Below, piece by piece: positions 16,258 to 23,695 of a stretch of 64,000 bases of DNA; the first letter of the stretch is position 1, and every line of letters starts with the position of its first letter. The DNA comes from Halobacillus salinus (GTDB lineage: Bacteria; Bacillota; Bacilli; Bacillales; Halobacillaceae): positions 372,001 through 436,000 of the forward strand of contig NZ_SRJC01000001.1 in the NCBI RefSeq assembly GCF_004684905.1. Reading direction: 5' to 3'. Position numbers and translations under genes: made by a program. Under the pieces are notes generated by a model. The model did not search any database. It saw only the letters and a program-made list of their open reading frames with translations, and was not told the DNA's origin.

Positions 16258-17316
16258 TTAATGTCGTTTACTAAGCCAAAGCACACCGGATTTCGCAAGT
16301 CTCGGTAGTACACCAGTCATCGGCTTTTGAAGCATGTTGCCGAACCCATCGTTCTTTCCGAGTGATCCAAGTGCACCTTTTAACTTCACTTCTCCTGGTG
16401 CTTCTGGTACTCGGTCGTTCAGCACTGCAGCTAATATGTCTGCAATTTTTTCACCTTGCTGGCCAGCGAGTTGGGCACTTGGGGAATGTTCAGAAGATGC
16501 GCAGTCTCCGACGACATACACATTTTGCTGACTCGGGACTTGATAAAAGTCGTTGACCATCACTTTTTCTTGGGAATCTTTTTCGAAAGGGAGTTCACGT
16601 ACTAAATAGTTCGGGCGTACGCCTGCAGTCCAGACCGTTACGTCATTCATGTAACAAATCCCATTGTTACAAACGCCGTCTTTTTCCACGTACTCGACGT
16701 TTGCTCCGTGGATGACTTCGACACCGTTTTTATGAAACCATTTCTCGACATAGTTCTGAATCTTGGAGTCGAAAGCTTTCAATACGGTCTCGCCTCGGTC
16801 AAGCAAGCGGATGTTCAAGTCAGCTCTGCTTTCACGTACTTCCGATGCAACCTCGATTCCACTAAGGCCTGCGCCGACAACCGTAACATTTTTGTACGCT
16901 CCCAGGTTTCCAATGCGATACCCTGCACGTCTGGCAGCGGAGAAGGTTTGGACGCTCTCTGTAAATTGAGATGCTCCTTCAATCCCATGATAGTTGTCTT
17001 CGCATCCAAGTCCAATGACCAAATAGTCATAGGAAAGGCTGTCCTCTTTCCCTCTTAACACAATGCTTTCGCTGTCCGTATCGATCTTTTCGATTTCATC
17101 AAATACATATTCGACCTGCTCATGAGTCGGGAAGTCAACACGTGAATGTCTGTCTGACTCCGTTCCTGCAGCAATGGTATAAAATTCTGTCTTTAAGGAA
17201 TGGTACGGATTTCGATCAACGACAGTAATTTGTACATCATCCGGCACCTCTTCAAGCAAACCGTTCAAGATGTTGATGCCGCCGTATCCACCACCTAAAA
17301 TCACTAGCTTCCTCAT
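16258..17316 (-). CDS. yutJ: NADH dehydrogenase-like flavoprotein YutJ
   Basis: A 352-residue pyridine nucleotide-disulfide oxidoreductase of the type II NADH dehydrogenase group. The FAD-binding motif is LGGGYGGI at the N terminus, the NAD(P)-binding motif VVGAGLSGIEVA lies near residue 145, and YVVGDCASS closes the FAD site near 270. The C-terminal tail (LGSLGKNDGFGNML) resembles YutJ rather than the membrane-anchoring tail of Ndh. It probably oxidises NADH; the acceptor and physiological role are not established. Divergent from the gene at 17505. Confidence 0.8.
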   Translation of the reverse strand: MRKLVILGGGYGGINILNGLLEEVPDDVQITVVDRNPYHSLKTEFYTIAAGTESDRHSRVDFPTHEQVEYVFDEIEKIDTDSESIVLRGKEDSLSYDYLVIGLGCEDNYHGIEGASQFTESVQTFSAARRAGYRIGNLGAYKNVTVVGAGLSGIEVASEVRESRADLNIRLLDRGETVLKAFDSKIQNYVEKWFHKNGVEVIHGANVEYVEKDGVCNNGICYMNDVTVWTAGVRPNYLVRELPFEKDSQEKVMVNDFYQVPSQQNVYVVGDCASSEHSPSAQLAGQQGEKIADILAAVLNDRVPEAPGEVKLKGALGSLGKNDGFGNMLQKPMTGVLPRLAKSGVLWLSKRH

Positions 17317-17504
17317 CCCTGCACACCACCTTCTTCAAATTCCAATCTAGTTGCAATTCATCGTAAACGCTTACGGATTCTCTCAAGTTTAGATTACCAA
17401 AAAATACACTTAAAAACTACAAGAACTGAGCATTTCTTCACAGAAGTTTTCTCTTGATGAAACATTATTGAGTAGAATTCGTATGGATAAATGGAGGTGA
17501 CGTG

Positions 17505-18155
17505 TTGAAAGAGAAGAACTTCGTCTTATATGATGTGATCTTTTATTTAGTGTTCCCTATTGCTTTATGGCATCTGTTGCGTGATCCGATAGGGGATTAT
17601 TATGCGATGCTTCTATCATCTGTGCCAGGAATCATTTATACGATTTACCGCTTCTTAGCATTGAAGAAAGTTAATCTATTCGGGATTTATATGATTACAA
17701 CCTTAGTGGTCGGTACGCTCGTCGATGTGCTGTCCGGGTCTGCTATCAGGTTGTTATGGAACAATGTCATCTATGCCTATATATTAGGGGCGTTCTTTTT
17801 GCTGACTATTATCATCAAGCGTCCAATCGCGCTTTATTTTGCGCTTGATTTCAGTGAGATGCAAGGATATGACCGGAAGTTTTCCAAACGCCTTTTTTAC
17901 AAAAAGAAGCTGCTACATCTATTCAATTGGATTGTTGTCGGATTTGCCCTGCAGGATATCCTATTAGCGAGTGTGAAGGTTTGGTTGATTCAAAAGTATG
18001 GAGTCGAAGCGTTTGATGAAGGACTGATCCTTAGACAAATATTGAACTGGGGGCTGACAATCCCGATTATTGGAGGATTCTTTTATATCGGTAAGGTGAT
18101 TCAACAATCTCCTGAACTCATTGAGGAAGTTGAAAATGAGATGAAAGAGGCTTGA
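17505..18155 (+). CDS. VC0807-like membrane protein
   Basis: About 216 residues with five or six hydrophobic segments. A loop contains RPIALYFALDFSEMQG (near residue 105), a pattern seen in VC0807-family and intracellular-septation-like membrane proteins. The function is unknown. The start is GTG at 17502 or TTG at 17505; the TTG is seven bases from GGAGG and is preferred. It ends 62 bp before the C45 gene and may share a transcript with it. Confidence 0.6.
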   Translation: MKEKNFVLYDVIFYLVFPIALWHLLRDPIGDYYAMLLSSVPGIIYTIYRFLALKKVNLFGIYMITTLVVGTLVDVLSGSAIRLLWNNVIYAYILGAFFLLTIIIKRPIALYFALDFSEMQGYDRKFSKRLFYKKKLLHLFNWIVVGFALQDILLASVKVWLIQKYGVEAFDEGLILRQILNWGLTIPIIGGFFYIGKVIQQSPELIEEVENEMKEA

Positions 18156-18217
18156 ATTCTTTGGAATCTGGTTAGAAAATGGTAAAGAGACTCCATAAGC
18201 GGAAAGAAGGAAAAACA

Positions 18218-19285
18218 ATGCAACAAATCCATAGCAACATCCTACAGTTTAGAGGAACTCACTATGATTTTGGATATATGCAGGGAGAAGAGCTACGTGA
18301 TTCTCTAACAGTCAAGAACCGGGAGAAGCAATGGCGCGTCCGTAAGCCCCGTTTTACTGTAGAGGAACAGGAAGTGAAGGATTCTATAACTCGTTTCGCC
18401 CCAGGTGTATGGGACGAACTGCTAGGTCTAAGAGACGCACTCGACTGGCCGATGGAACGGGTAATGATGGAGTTTGGTGGATACCGTATCGATTATAAGC
18501 GGTCGGGGTGTTCAATCATGACGGGAGAAGGCTATATGATCCGAAATTATGATTATATGCCGAAGACTTACGAAGGGCGATACAGCCTATTTCAACCGAC
18601 TGATCAAGGGTACGCCATCATCGGACCGACACAGCGAATCACCGGACGAATGGACGGCATGAATGAAAAGGGGCTCGTGATGGGCTATAACTTCATGCAC
18701 CGCAAACGCCCCGGCGACGGTTTCATCTGTTGTATGATCGGAAGAATGATATTAGAGGCCTGCGCAAACGTCGAGGAAGCAGTCGAAATGTTGAAGGATA
18801 TTCCACATCGCCACTCCTTCAGTTATACGGTCTTTGATAACAGTGGCAAGACGTATGTCGTAGAAGCGTCCCCACGTGGAGTAGAAGTCCGGGAATCCGA
18901 CGTTTGCACAAACCATTTTGAAATTTTGACAAAAGAGAACCGTCATCACTTAGTCGATTCAATGAAACGAATGGATGCCATTAAGAGTAATCGACCGTCT
19001 ATCGAAAGCGCATATGATGCATTTCGCATGATGAACGATACGGACAAGGGTGTTTTCTCTAAACTATATAGCAACTGGGCCGGCACCATCCACACAGCAG
19101 GTTATCTGCCAAAAGAAATGAAAGCCTTGTTTGCACTAGGTGGTGACCAAGAGCCTGTCGAATTCGACTTCAGCAAGTGGCTGGCAGGGGAAGATCTCAC
19201 AGAAGCACGGATAAATGGGGAAGTGGATACCGAGATTCCATTCGCTCATATGAGCGATCAAGCTTATTGGTCTGGCAAAAAGTAA
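18218..19285 (+). CDS. C45 family autoproteolytic acyltransferase/hydrolase
   Basis: A 355-residue N-terminal-nucleophile hydrolase of the acyl-CoA:6-APA acyltransferase group. The nucleophile should be Cys98 in KRSGCSIMTGEGYMIRNYDY; autocleavage before it would give two chains. Later segments typical of the fold are GRMDGMNEKGLVMGYNF and VEASPRGVEVRESDVCTNHF. The substrate is unknown; family members act on acyl amides. The ATG at 18218 follows GAAAGAAGG and was preferred to an upstream in-frame ATG at 18179. Confidence 0.82.
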   Translation: MQQIHSNILQFRGTHYDFGYMQGEELRDSLTVKNREKQWRVRKPRFTVEEQEVKDSITRFAPGVWDELLGLRDALDWPMERVMMEFGGYRIDYKRSGCSIMTGEGYMIRNYDYMPKTYEGRYSLFQPTDQGYAIIGPTQRITGRMDGMNEKGLVMGYNFMHRKRPGDGFICCMIGRMILEACANVEEAVEMLKDIPHRHSFSYTVFDNSGKTYVVEASPRGVEVRESDVCTNHFEILTKENRHHLVDSMKRMDAIKSNRPSIESAYDAFRMMNDTDKGVFSKLYSNWAGTIHTAGYLPKEMKALFALGGDQEPVEFDFSKWLAGEDLTEARINGEVDTEIPFAHMSDQAYWSGKK

Positions 19286-19331
19286 TTTGTGGTACACTAC
19301 GGAGTAGATTCAGATTTTTGGGAGGTCAATC

Positions 19332-20111
19332 ATGGAAGATTTATTACAAATGAAAGATAAAAATATCGTGGTGATGGGGGTCGCGAACAAACGGAGCCTG
19401 GCGTGGGGTGTGGCACAGTCCCTTCACCAAGCAGGAGCTAATCTCATCTTTACATATCGAAAGGATCGCTCACTGAAAAAATTGGAGCAGCTTCTTGAAG
19501 AGTTCCAAATCGAAGCGAAGGAAGTGGTCCAATGTGACGTGAATGAAGACGAAAGCATTCAGCAGGCATTCCAGCAAATCGGCGAGGCAAACCCGGTGAT
19601 CCATGGAGTTGTCCACTCAATTGCATTTGCTCATGCAGAAGATCTGAAAGGGGACTTCTTGGACACGTCTAGAAGTGGTTTCTCCTTTGCTCAAGACACG
19701 AGTGCCTACTCCTTGGTAGCAGTTGCGAAAGCTGCAAAACCTTTTATGACAGAAGGTGGATCGTTTATTGCGATGAGTTACCTCGGAGCAGAGCGCGTTG
19801 TAGAAGGGTACAACGTGATGGGAGTTGCAAAAGCATCGCTAGAAGCATCCGTCCGTTACTTGGCAGCAGACCTTGGTAAGCATGACATCCGCGTTAATGC
19901 TATCTCTGCTGGTGCTATCCGGACGCTTGCTGCCAAAGGTGTACCTTCCTTTAACGAGATTTTGCGTAAGATTGAAGAGACGTCACCTCTTCGCCGCAAT
20001 GTAACCAAAGAAGAAGTCGGCGACATGACGCTTGCGATGATGAGTCACCTGTCTAGAGGTGTCACAGGTGAAATCGTCTATGTCGATTCAGGCTATAACA
20101 TCCTTGGGTAA
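19332..20111 (+). CDS. fabI: Enoyl-[acyl-carrier-protein] reductase (NADH) FabI
   Basis: A 259-residue member of the divergent SDR group FabI: GVANKRSLAWGVAQSL at the cofactor site, a catalytic pair Tyr160 and Lys167 (YNVMGVAK), and the substrate-loop region AISAGAIRTLAAKGV. It catalyses the last reduction step of fatty-acid elongation. The ATG follows GGGAGG. Its stop codon shares a base with the start of the next gene (TAATG), so the P-loop kinase is translationally coupled. Confidence 0.92.
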   Translation: MEDLLQMKDKNIVVMGVANKRSLAWGVAQSLHQAGANLIFTYRKDRSLKKLEQLLEEFQIEAKEVVQCDVNEDESIQQAFQQIGEANPVIHGVVHSIAFAHAEDLKGDFLDTSRSGFSFAQDTSAYSLVAVAKAAKPFMTEGGSFIAMSYLGAERVVEGYNVMGVAKASLEASVRYLAADLGKHDIRVNAISAGAIRTLAAKGVPSFNEILRKIEETSPLRRNVTKEEVGDMTLAMMSHLSRGVTGEIVYVDSGYNILG

Positions 20112-20629
20112 TGAAAATCCACATCCTAGGACCTGTAGGGAGTGGTAAAACAACGCTTGGAAGAACACTTTCTAAGAGAAGCAAGTGTTGTCACATTGAG
20201 CTTGATAATGTGATGTGGGAAAGGCGGAAGGACGGCGACCGGAGACGGTCAGAGTCAGAGAGGGTTGAATACCTCATCCAGACGTTCCAACAATATCCTT
20301 CGTGGATTGTCGAAGGTGTCCACTTAAACGATTGGATGAAAGGGAGTTTGGAAAGGGCAGACCACATTGTATGGTTAGAGCCACCGCTAGCCTTTCGGAT
20401 TTACAGAGTGATCCGCCGATATCTCAGACAGCTCCTTGGAAGAGAGTCCTCCAATTACCGACCTTCGCTCCGCATGTTGAGAGATATGATTCGTTGGAGC
20501 TTTACGTATCAAAACGAGGAGCGGCACAGGTTTCACCAAGAGTTACAGGCGTATGAGGACAAAGTATATAAGCTTCATAGTGACAAAGATGTACACCACT
20601 ATATAAGTGAACTGCGAAGCCCAGGTTGA
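20111..20629 (+). CDS. P-loop kinase, DNA topology modulation/FlaR-like
   Basis: A 172-residue P-loop protein. Walker A is GPVGSGKTT (residues 6-14). It has an ELDNVMWERR segment, a Walker B-like HIVWLEPP, and an Arg-rich lid, RVIRRYLRQLLGRESSNYRP. This is the layout of adenylate-kinase-like proteins named FlaR or topology modulation protein. The substrate is unknown. It overlaps fabI by one base and ends in a terminator. Confidence 0.75.
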   Translation: MKIHILGPVGSGKTTLGRTLSKRSKCCHIELDNVMWERRKDGDRRRSESERVEYLIQTFQQYPSWIVEGVHLNDWMKGSLERADHIVWLEPPLAFRIYRVIRRYLRQLLGRESSNYRPSLRMLRDMIRWSFTYQNEERHRFHQELQAYEDKVYKLHSDKDVHHYISELRSPG

Positions 20630-20646
20630 ACCCTGGGCTTTTTTTA
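20617..20646 (+). terminator. Terminator of the fabI operon
   Basis: The 9-bp stem AAGCCCAGG / CCTGGGCTT encloses the stop codon and is followed by T residues. Confidence 0.9.
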
Positions 20647-20738
20647 GTACCCAGATTCTGTATTGAAAACGTTTCATACTTTCGAATTAGGGAACCTTAA
20701 AAAAAGAGCGCGATATTACACGAACGGAGGAATCGACT

Positions 20739-22115
20739 ATGCAAAAACAACAAACTATCATCGAAGAATCACTCAAAGCCCTAATGGAAGATGATACATT
20801 TCTACCAGATCTACAAGCACAAACGAGAGAACAGGCTTTCAAATCGCTGGTCGCCCTGTTGTCGACGCCGAACCACATACATAAATCGTTCCTCAGGATT
20901 ACATTAGAGAACGGTCGTATTGTTCGGATTCCGTCATTCCGTATCCAACATAGTGATACGGTCGGACCTTACAAAGGTGGTATTCGTTTTCACGAATCTG
21001 TTAACGAAGAAGAGGTCGCTAATCTAGCGAAATTGATGACATTGAAGAATGCGCTTCATGAACTTCCTTTTGGAGGGGGAAAAGGTGGCGTGGTCATCAA
21101 TCCGAAAGAATACAGCGTGAAAGAACTCAATTTAATTTGTAAGCAATACGTGCAATATTTTAATGATATTCTGGGGCCGGACAAGGATATCCCAGCTCCT
21201 GATGTCGGTACAGGGGAAAGGGAAATGGACTGGATGATGGGAGAGTATAAGAGCACTCATCCAGGAAAGCCGTATCGAAACAGCTTCACTGGTAAGAGTA
21301 TTCTGAACGGAGGTTCTCTAGGGCGTCGTGAAGCCACCGGTAAAGGGGTTTATTACACCTTCCGCTATATGATGCACAATTTTGTCCAAGAGAACAAGAA
21401 GTGGTTGAGGGACTCAGATAACCGCTTCGCTCATACCGCTCTCGATCATGCGGATAAAAAGCTGAAAATGGCAGTCCAAGGTTTCGGGAACCTGGGATCT
21501 GTCGCAGCACTCGAAGCCTTTCAATGTAATTATCTACAAAATAAAATCGTAGCCGTCAGTGACCATAATGTCATGTTATATAATGATGACGGGTTGGACA
21601 TCCAAGGACTTGTCAAGTTCACAAAAGACAATGATGGGGACCTTCCAACGGATAAAAGTCAGTTGGAAGAGCATGAGATAAAAGCGGAAATCAAAGAACG
21701 GGACGATCTCTTGGAACTGGACGTAGACGTTCTTTTATTAGCAGCACTCGAAGATCAAATTCATGAAGATAACATGGAAGATATTCAAGCCCGTATCATC
21801 ATAGAGGGTGCGAATGGACCGATCACCGAAGGAGCAGACAAATACCTTGCTGATAAAGGGGTGCTGATCGTTCCAGATATTCTAGCCAACGCCGGTGGTG
21901 TTATCGTATCTTACTATGAATGGGTACAAGGCCGTGAAGCTCAGTTCATGACGGAGGATGAAGTGTACAAACGTCTTTTCGATAAAATGAAAACGACTAT
22001 GGATACGATTCTTCCACAATTCTTCGGCGACCCATTCCCACTACGTCAGAACAGTTACATTCACTCTGTGAAAAAACTGTCGACCATCATGTATCGTCAA
22101 GGTAAACTATATTAA
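20739..22115 (+). CDS. Glu/Leu/Phe/Val family dehydrogenase, probably glutamate dehydrogenase
   Basis: A 458-residue enzyme with the substrate-binding motif PFGGGKGGVVINP (the catalytic Lys region near residue 110-120), PAPDVGTGEREMDWMM, and the NAD-domain motif QGFGNLGSVAA (near 247). It interconverts glutamate and 2-oxoglutarate plus ammonia. It is longer than GudB/RocG (about 425), mainly through an insertion after the catalytic domain (KKWLRDSDNRFAHTALDHA), so it belongs to a separate subgroup. AACGGAGG precedes the ATG. Confidence 0.85.
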   Translation: MQKQQTIIEESLKALMEDDTFLPDLQAQTREQAFKSLVALLSTPNHIHKSFLRITLENGRIVRIPSFRIQHSDTVGPYKGGIRFHESVNEEEVANLAKLMTLKNALHELPFGGGKGGVVINPKEYSVKELNLICKQYVQYFNDILGPDKDIPAPDVGTGEREMDWMMGEYKSTHPGKPYRNSFTGKSILNGGSLGRREATGKGVYYTFRYMMHNFVQENKKWLRDSDNRFAHTALDHADKKLKMAVQGFGNLGSVAALEAFQCNYLQNKIVAVSDHNVMLYNDDGLDIQGLVKFTKDNDGDLPTDKSQLEEHEIKAEIKERDDLLELDVDVLLLAALEDQIHEDNMEDIQARIIIEGANGPITEGADKYLADKGVLIVPDILANAGGVIVSYYEWVQGREAQFMTEDEVYKRLFDKMKTTMDTILPQFFGDPFPLRQNSYIHSVKKLSTIMYRQGKLY

Positions 22116-22120
22116 AGAAA

Positions 22121-22158
22121 AAATAGACGGCTGCTCACGGCAGCCGTCTATTTTTTTC
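22121..22158 (+). terminator. Terminator of the glutamate dehydrogenase gene
   Basis: The 12-bp stem ATAGACGGCTGC / GCAGCCGTCTAT is followed by seven T. The 3' end of a convergent small gene lies inside the stem. Confidence 0.9.
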
Positions 22159-22305
22159 TTCTATATTCTTGGTATTATCTATGACAATTCTGAGATGTTT
22201 AGGATAAGTGTGATCCTTTTGCCATTCCAGTCGGTCGTTTGCTATAGCTAGCAATCCGCCAACAAAAGGAATAAGGACTATGATGGAAAAGAATTCTAAA
22301 AACAT
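22135..22305 (-). CDS. Small single-pass membrane protein, 56 residues
   Basis: The ATG at 22305 has a perfect TAAGGAGG seven bases upstream. The peptide begins MFLEFFSIIVLIPFVGGL (one membrane helix, residues 1-22), followed by a charged tail ending NIEEKNRRLP. I do not recognise the family. The strong ribosome site and the membrane-helix-plus-tail layout support a real gene; it is convergent with and overlaps the terminator of the dehydrogenase gene. Confidence 0.6.
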   Translation of the reverse strand: MFLEFFSIIVLIPFVGGLLAIANDRLEWQKDHTYPKHLRIVIDNTKNIEEKNRRLP

Positions 22306-22369
22306 ATAATGTCCTCCTTAACTACATGTTACTTAATACCCTGTTTTTGTAGTGAAGGAACAACTTTGA

Positions 22370-22753
22370 GGTGATGTTTTCAATAATGGGGACTTTGTTC
22401 AAAAGAAACTACTTTCGTTTTGGCCAACTATTGATGAATTTTTTGCTAAGGGGATCGGTTTTGTAGCGGTTAACCATTCAGAAGTTACAAGCATATGTTT
22501 TTCTGCCAATATGCATAAAGAAGGGCATGCGGTGTATGTGGAAACGGTCGAACAATATAGAAGTAAGAACTTAGCCCAGAAATTAGCGCACACATACGTC
22601 AGGAATTGTTTTACTAATCTATTTGTTCCTTACTTGGATTTCAGAGAAGAGAACCATCCATCCGTGGCGATTGCTGAGTACTTAGGATGCACCACTGTCT
22701 TTGCATACAACAGTTACATGTTACCTATTCACAAAAAGAGCAACGCCATATGA
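22370..22753 (+). pseudogene. Decayed GNAT acetyltransferase (PF12746-like), N-terminal half missing
   Basis: The open frame encodes about 127 residues without a proper start: a stop at 22367 precedes it, and the ribosome-site ATG at 22374 is in another frame. The peptide matches the C-terminal half of GNAT acetyltransferases of the zwittermicin-resistance-like group: LLSFWPTIDEFFAKGIGF, SICFSANMHKEGHAVYVET, KNLAQKLAHTYVRNC. The N-terminal ~130 residues are absent. It keeps a terminator downstream. It may be translated from the in-frame ATG at 22511 (80 residues), but that product would lack half the fold. Confidence 0.7.
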
Positions 22754-22770
22754 CGTTGCTCTTTTTGTAT
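22731..22770 (+). terminator. Terminator after the decayed GNAT gene
   Basis: The 15-bp stem ACAAAAAGAGCAACG / CGTTGCTCTTTTTGT encloses the stop codon; it can work in both directions. Confidence 0.85.
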
Positions 22771-22872
22771 GTTCATCTATAGTATAGCATACCATTTATA
22801 GGAATTTGAGTCTGTTATTGTTGTTAATAACTGGTAAGATGAGCAGTGCAAAGAAAAAGAGGAGGATGTTAC

Positions 22873-23397
22873 ATGATTGATTATCGGATCGTTTCGCTAG
22901 AGGGCTATGATTCTAAAATAGGAGAACTCGTTTCTATGCTTGAGCACACTCGAGCGGTGACTCTGGAGGAACTGGATGGGCTGTCTATAGAAGAACTGGA
23001 TTATGTACCAGATCACCATGGCAACTCCATAGGTGCGTTGCTTGTACATATCGCCGCAATAGAATTTGTACATAGAGTCATCTCTTTTGATAAGAGAGAC
23101 TTGAGTCCTAGCGAGTGGGAGGAGTGGAAAGCAGCTCTACAGCTCGGAGAGGAAGCAAGGTCTATTATCAAAGGTCAACCACTATCTTACCACCTCGATA
23201 TTCTATCGTCTGTACGACAAGAAACTCTGAAATCCTTGCAGTCTAAGGAAGATAATTGGTTGAAGGAGGAAGCAAAGTGGGACAACGGTACCTCTTACAA
23301 CAATCATTATTTATGGTTTCATGTTATGGAGGATGAGATGAACCACCGGGGCCAGATCCGTTCCGTCAAACGGCAACTAGCGGAGGTTAGACTGTAG
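22873..23397 (+). CDS. DinB/YfiT-like superfamily protein
   Basis: A 174-residue four-helix-bundle protein of the DinB type. Metal-ligand candidates are His in LLVHIAAIE (near residue 57) and the late pair in HVMEDEMNHRGQIR (near 147-155). Members use bacillithiol or another thiol as cofactor in transferase or hydrolase reactions. The ATG at 22873 follows GGAGGATGTTAC and was preferred to the GTG at 22846, which lies before the ribosome site. One of three DinB-like genes in the window. Confidence 0.8.
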   Translation: MIDYRIVSLEGYDSKIGELVSMLEHTRAVTLEELDGLSIEELDYVPDHHGNSIGALLVHIAAIEFVHRVISFDKRDLSPSEWEEWKAALQLGEEARSIIKGQPLSYHLDILSSVRQETLKSLQSKEDNWLKEEAKWDNGTSYNNHYLWFHVMEDEMNHRGQIRSVKRQLAEVRL

Positions 23398-23420
23398 GTG
23401 GATGGGACGTGTTTGGAGGA

Positions 23421-23630
23421 CGCTCTCTTCCCTTTTGCTGTGAAAAGGAGAGAGAAAGGGAAGAGAGGAAGGCGCTCTTTGTCCTTTTGACGTTGGAAGT
23501 TGTAGAAAAGGTCAGAGAAAGAGATGCTCTCTGACCTTTTGCCCTATATAGTCGGTAGAAATGGAAGATAGATAGACTCTTTGCCCTTTTACCACAAATA
23601 CAAGAGAAAAAGGGAAGAGAAGAAGAGCTC
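23421..23630. repeat. Four degenerate ~52-bp tandem units, each pyrimidine arm then purine arm
   Basis: A CTCTyTnnCCTTTT motif recurs with its CCTTTT at 23431, 23483, 23535 and 23585, a period of 50-52 bp. Each copy is followed by a purine-rich arm, so the units can fold back. The best example is a perfect 13-bp stem AAAAGGTCAGAGA / TCTCTGACCTTTT at 23506-23540. Open frames through it are low complexity and have no ribosome site. Confidence 0.65.
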
Positions 23631-23654
23631 GCGCTCCAACCCTCCACCCCACAC

Positions 23655-23687
23655 ACGAAAAAAGACCGTCCCACAATGGGACGGTCT
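23655..23687 (-). terminator. Terminator of ppc
   Basis: The minus-strand stem AGACCGTCCC / GGGACGGTCT is followed by six T. Confidence 0.9.
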
Positions 23688-23695
23688 ACTACATA

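Noticed and set aside
17362-17375. CGTAAACGCTTACG, cre-like palindrome upstream of the YutJ-like gene
   Set aside because: The two outer bases disagree with the cre consensus at both ends, and no promoter was defined to judge its position.
20664-20677. TGAAAACGTTTCA, cre-like sequence upstream of the glutamate dehydrogenase gene
   Set aside because: It lacks one base of the 14-bp consensus, so CcpA binding cannot be claimed.
23421-23630. Possible CRISPR array
   Set aside because: Units are degenerate and pair with each other; there are no uniform spacers and no cas genes.
23387-23674. 95-residue minus-strand frame in the hairpin repeats
   Set aside because: Low-complexity Ser/Phe-rich translation of the repeats, without a ribosome site.
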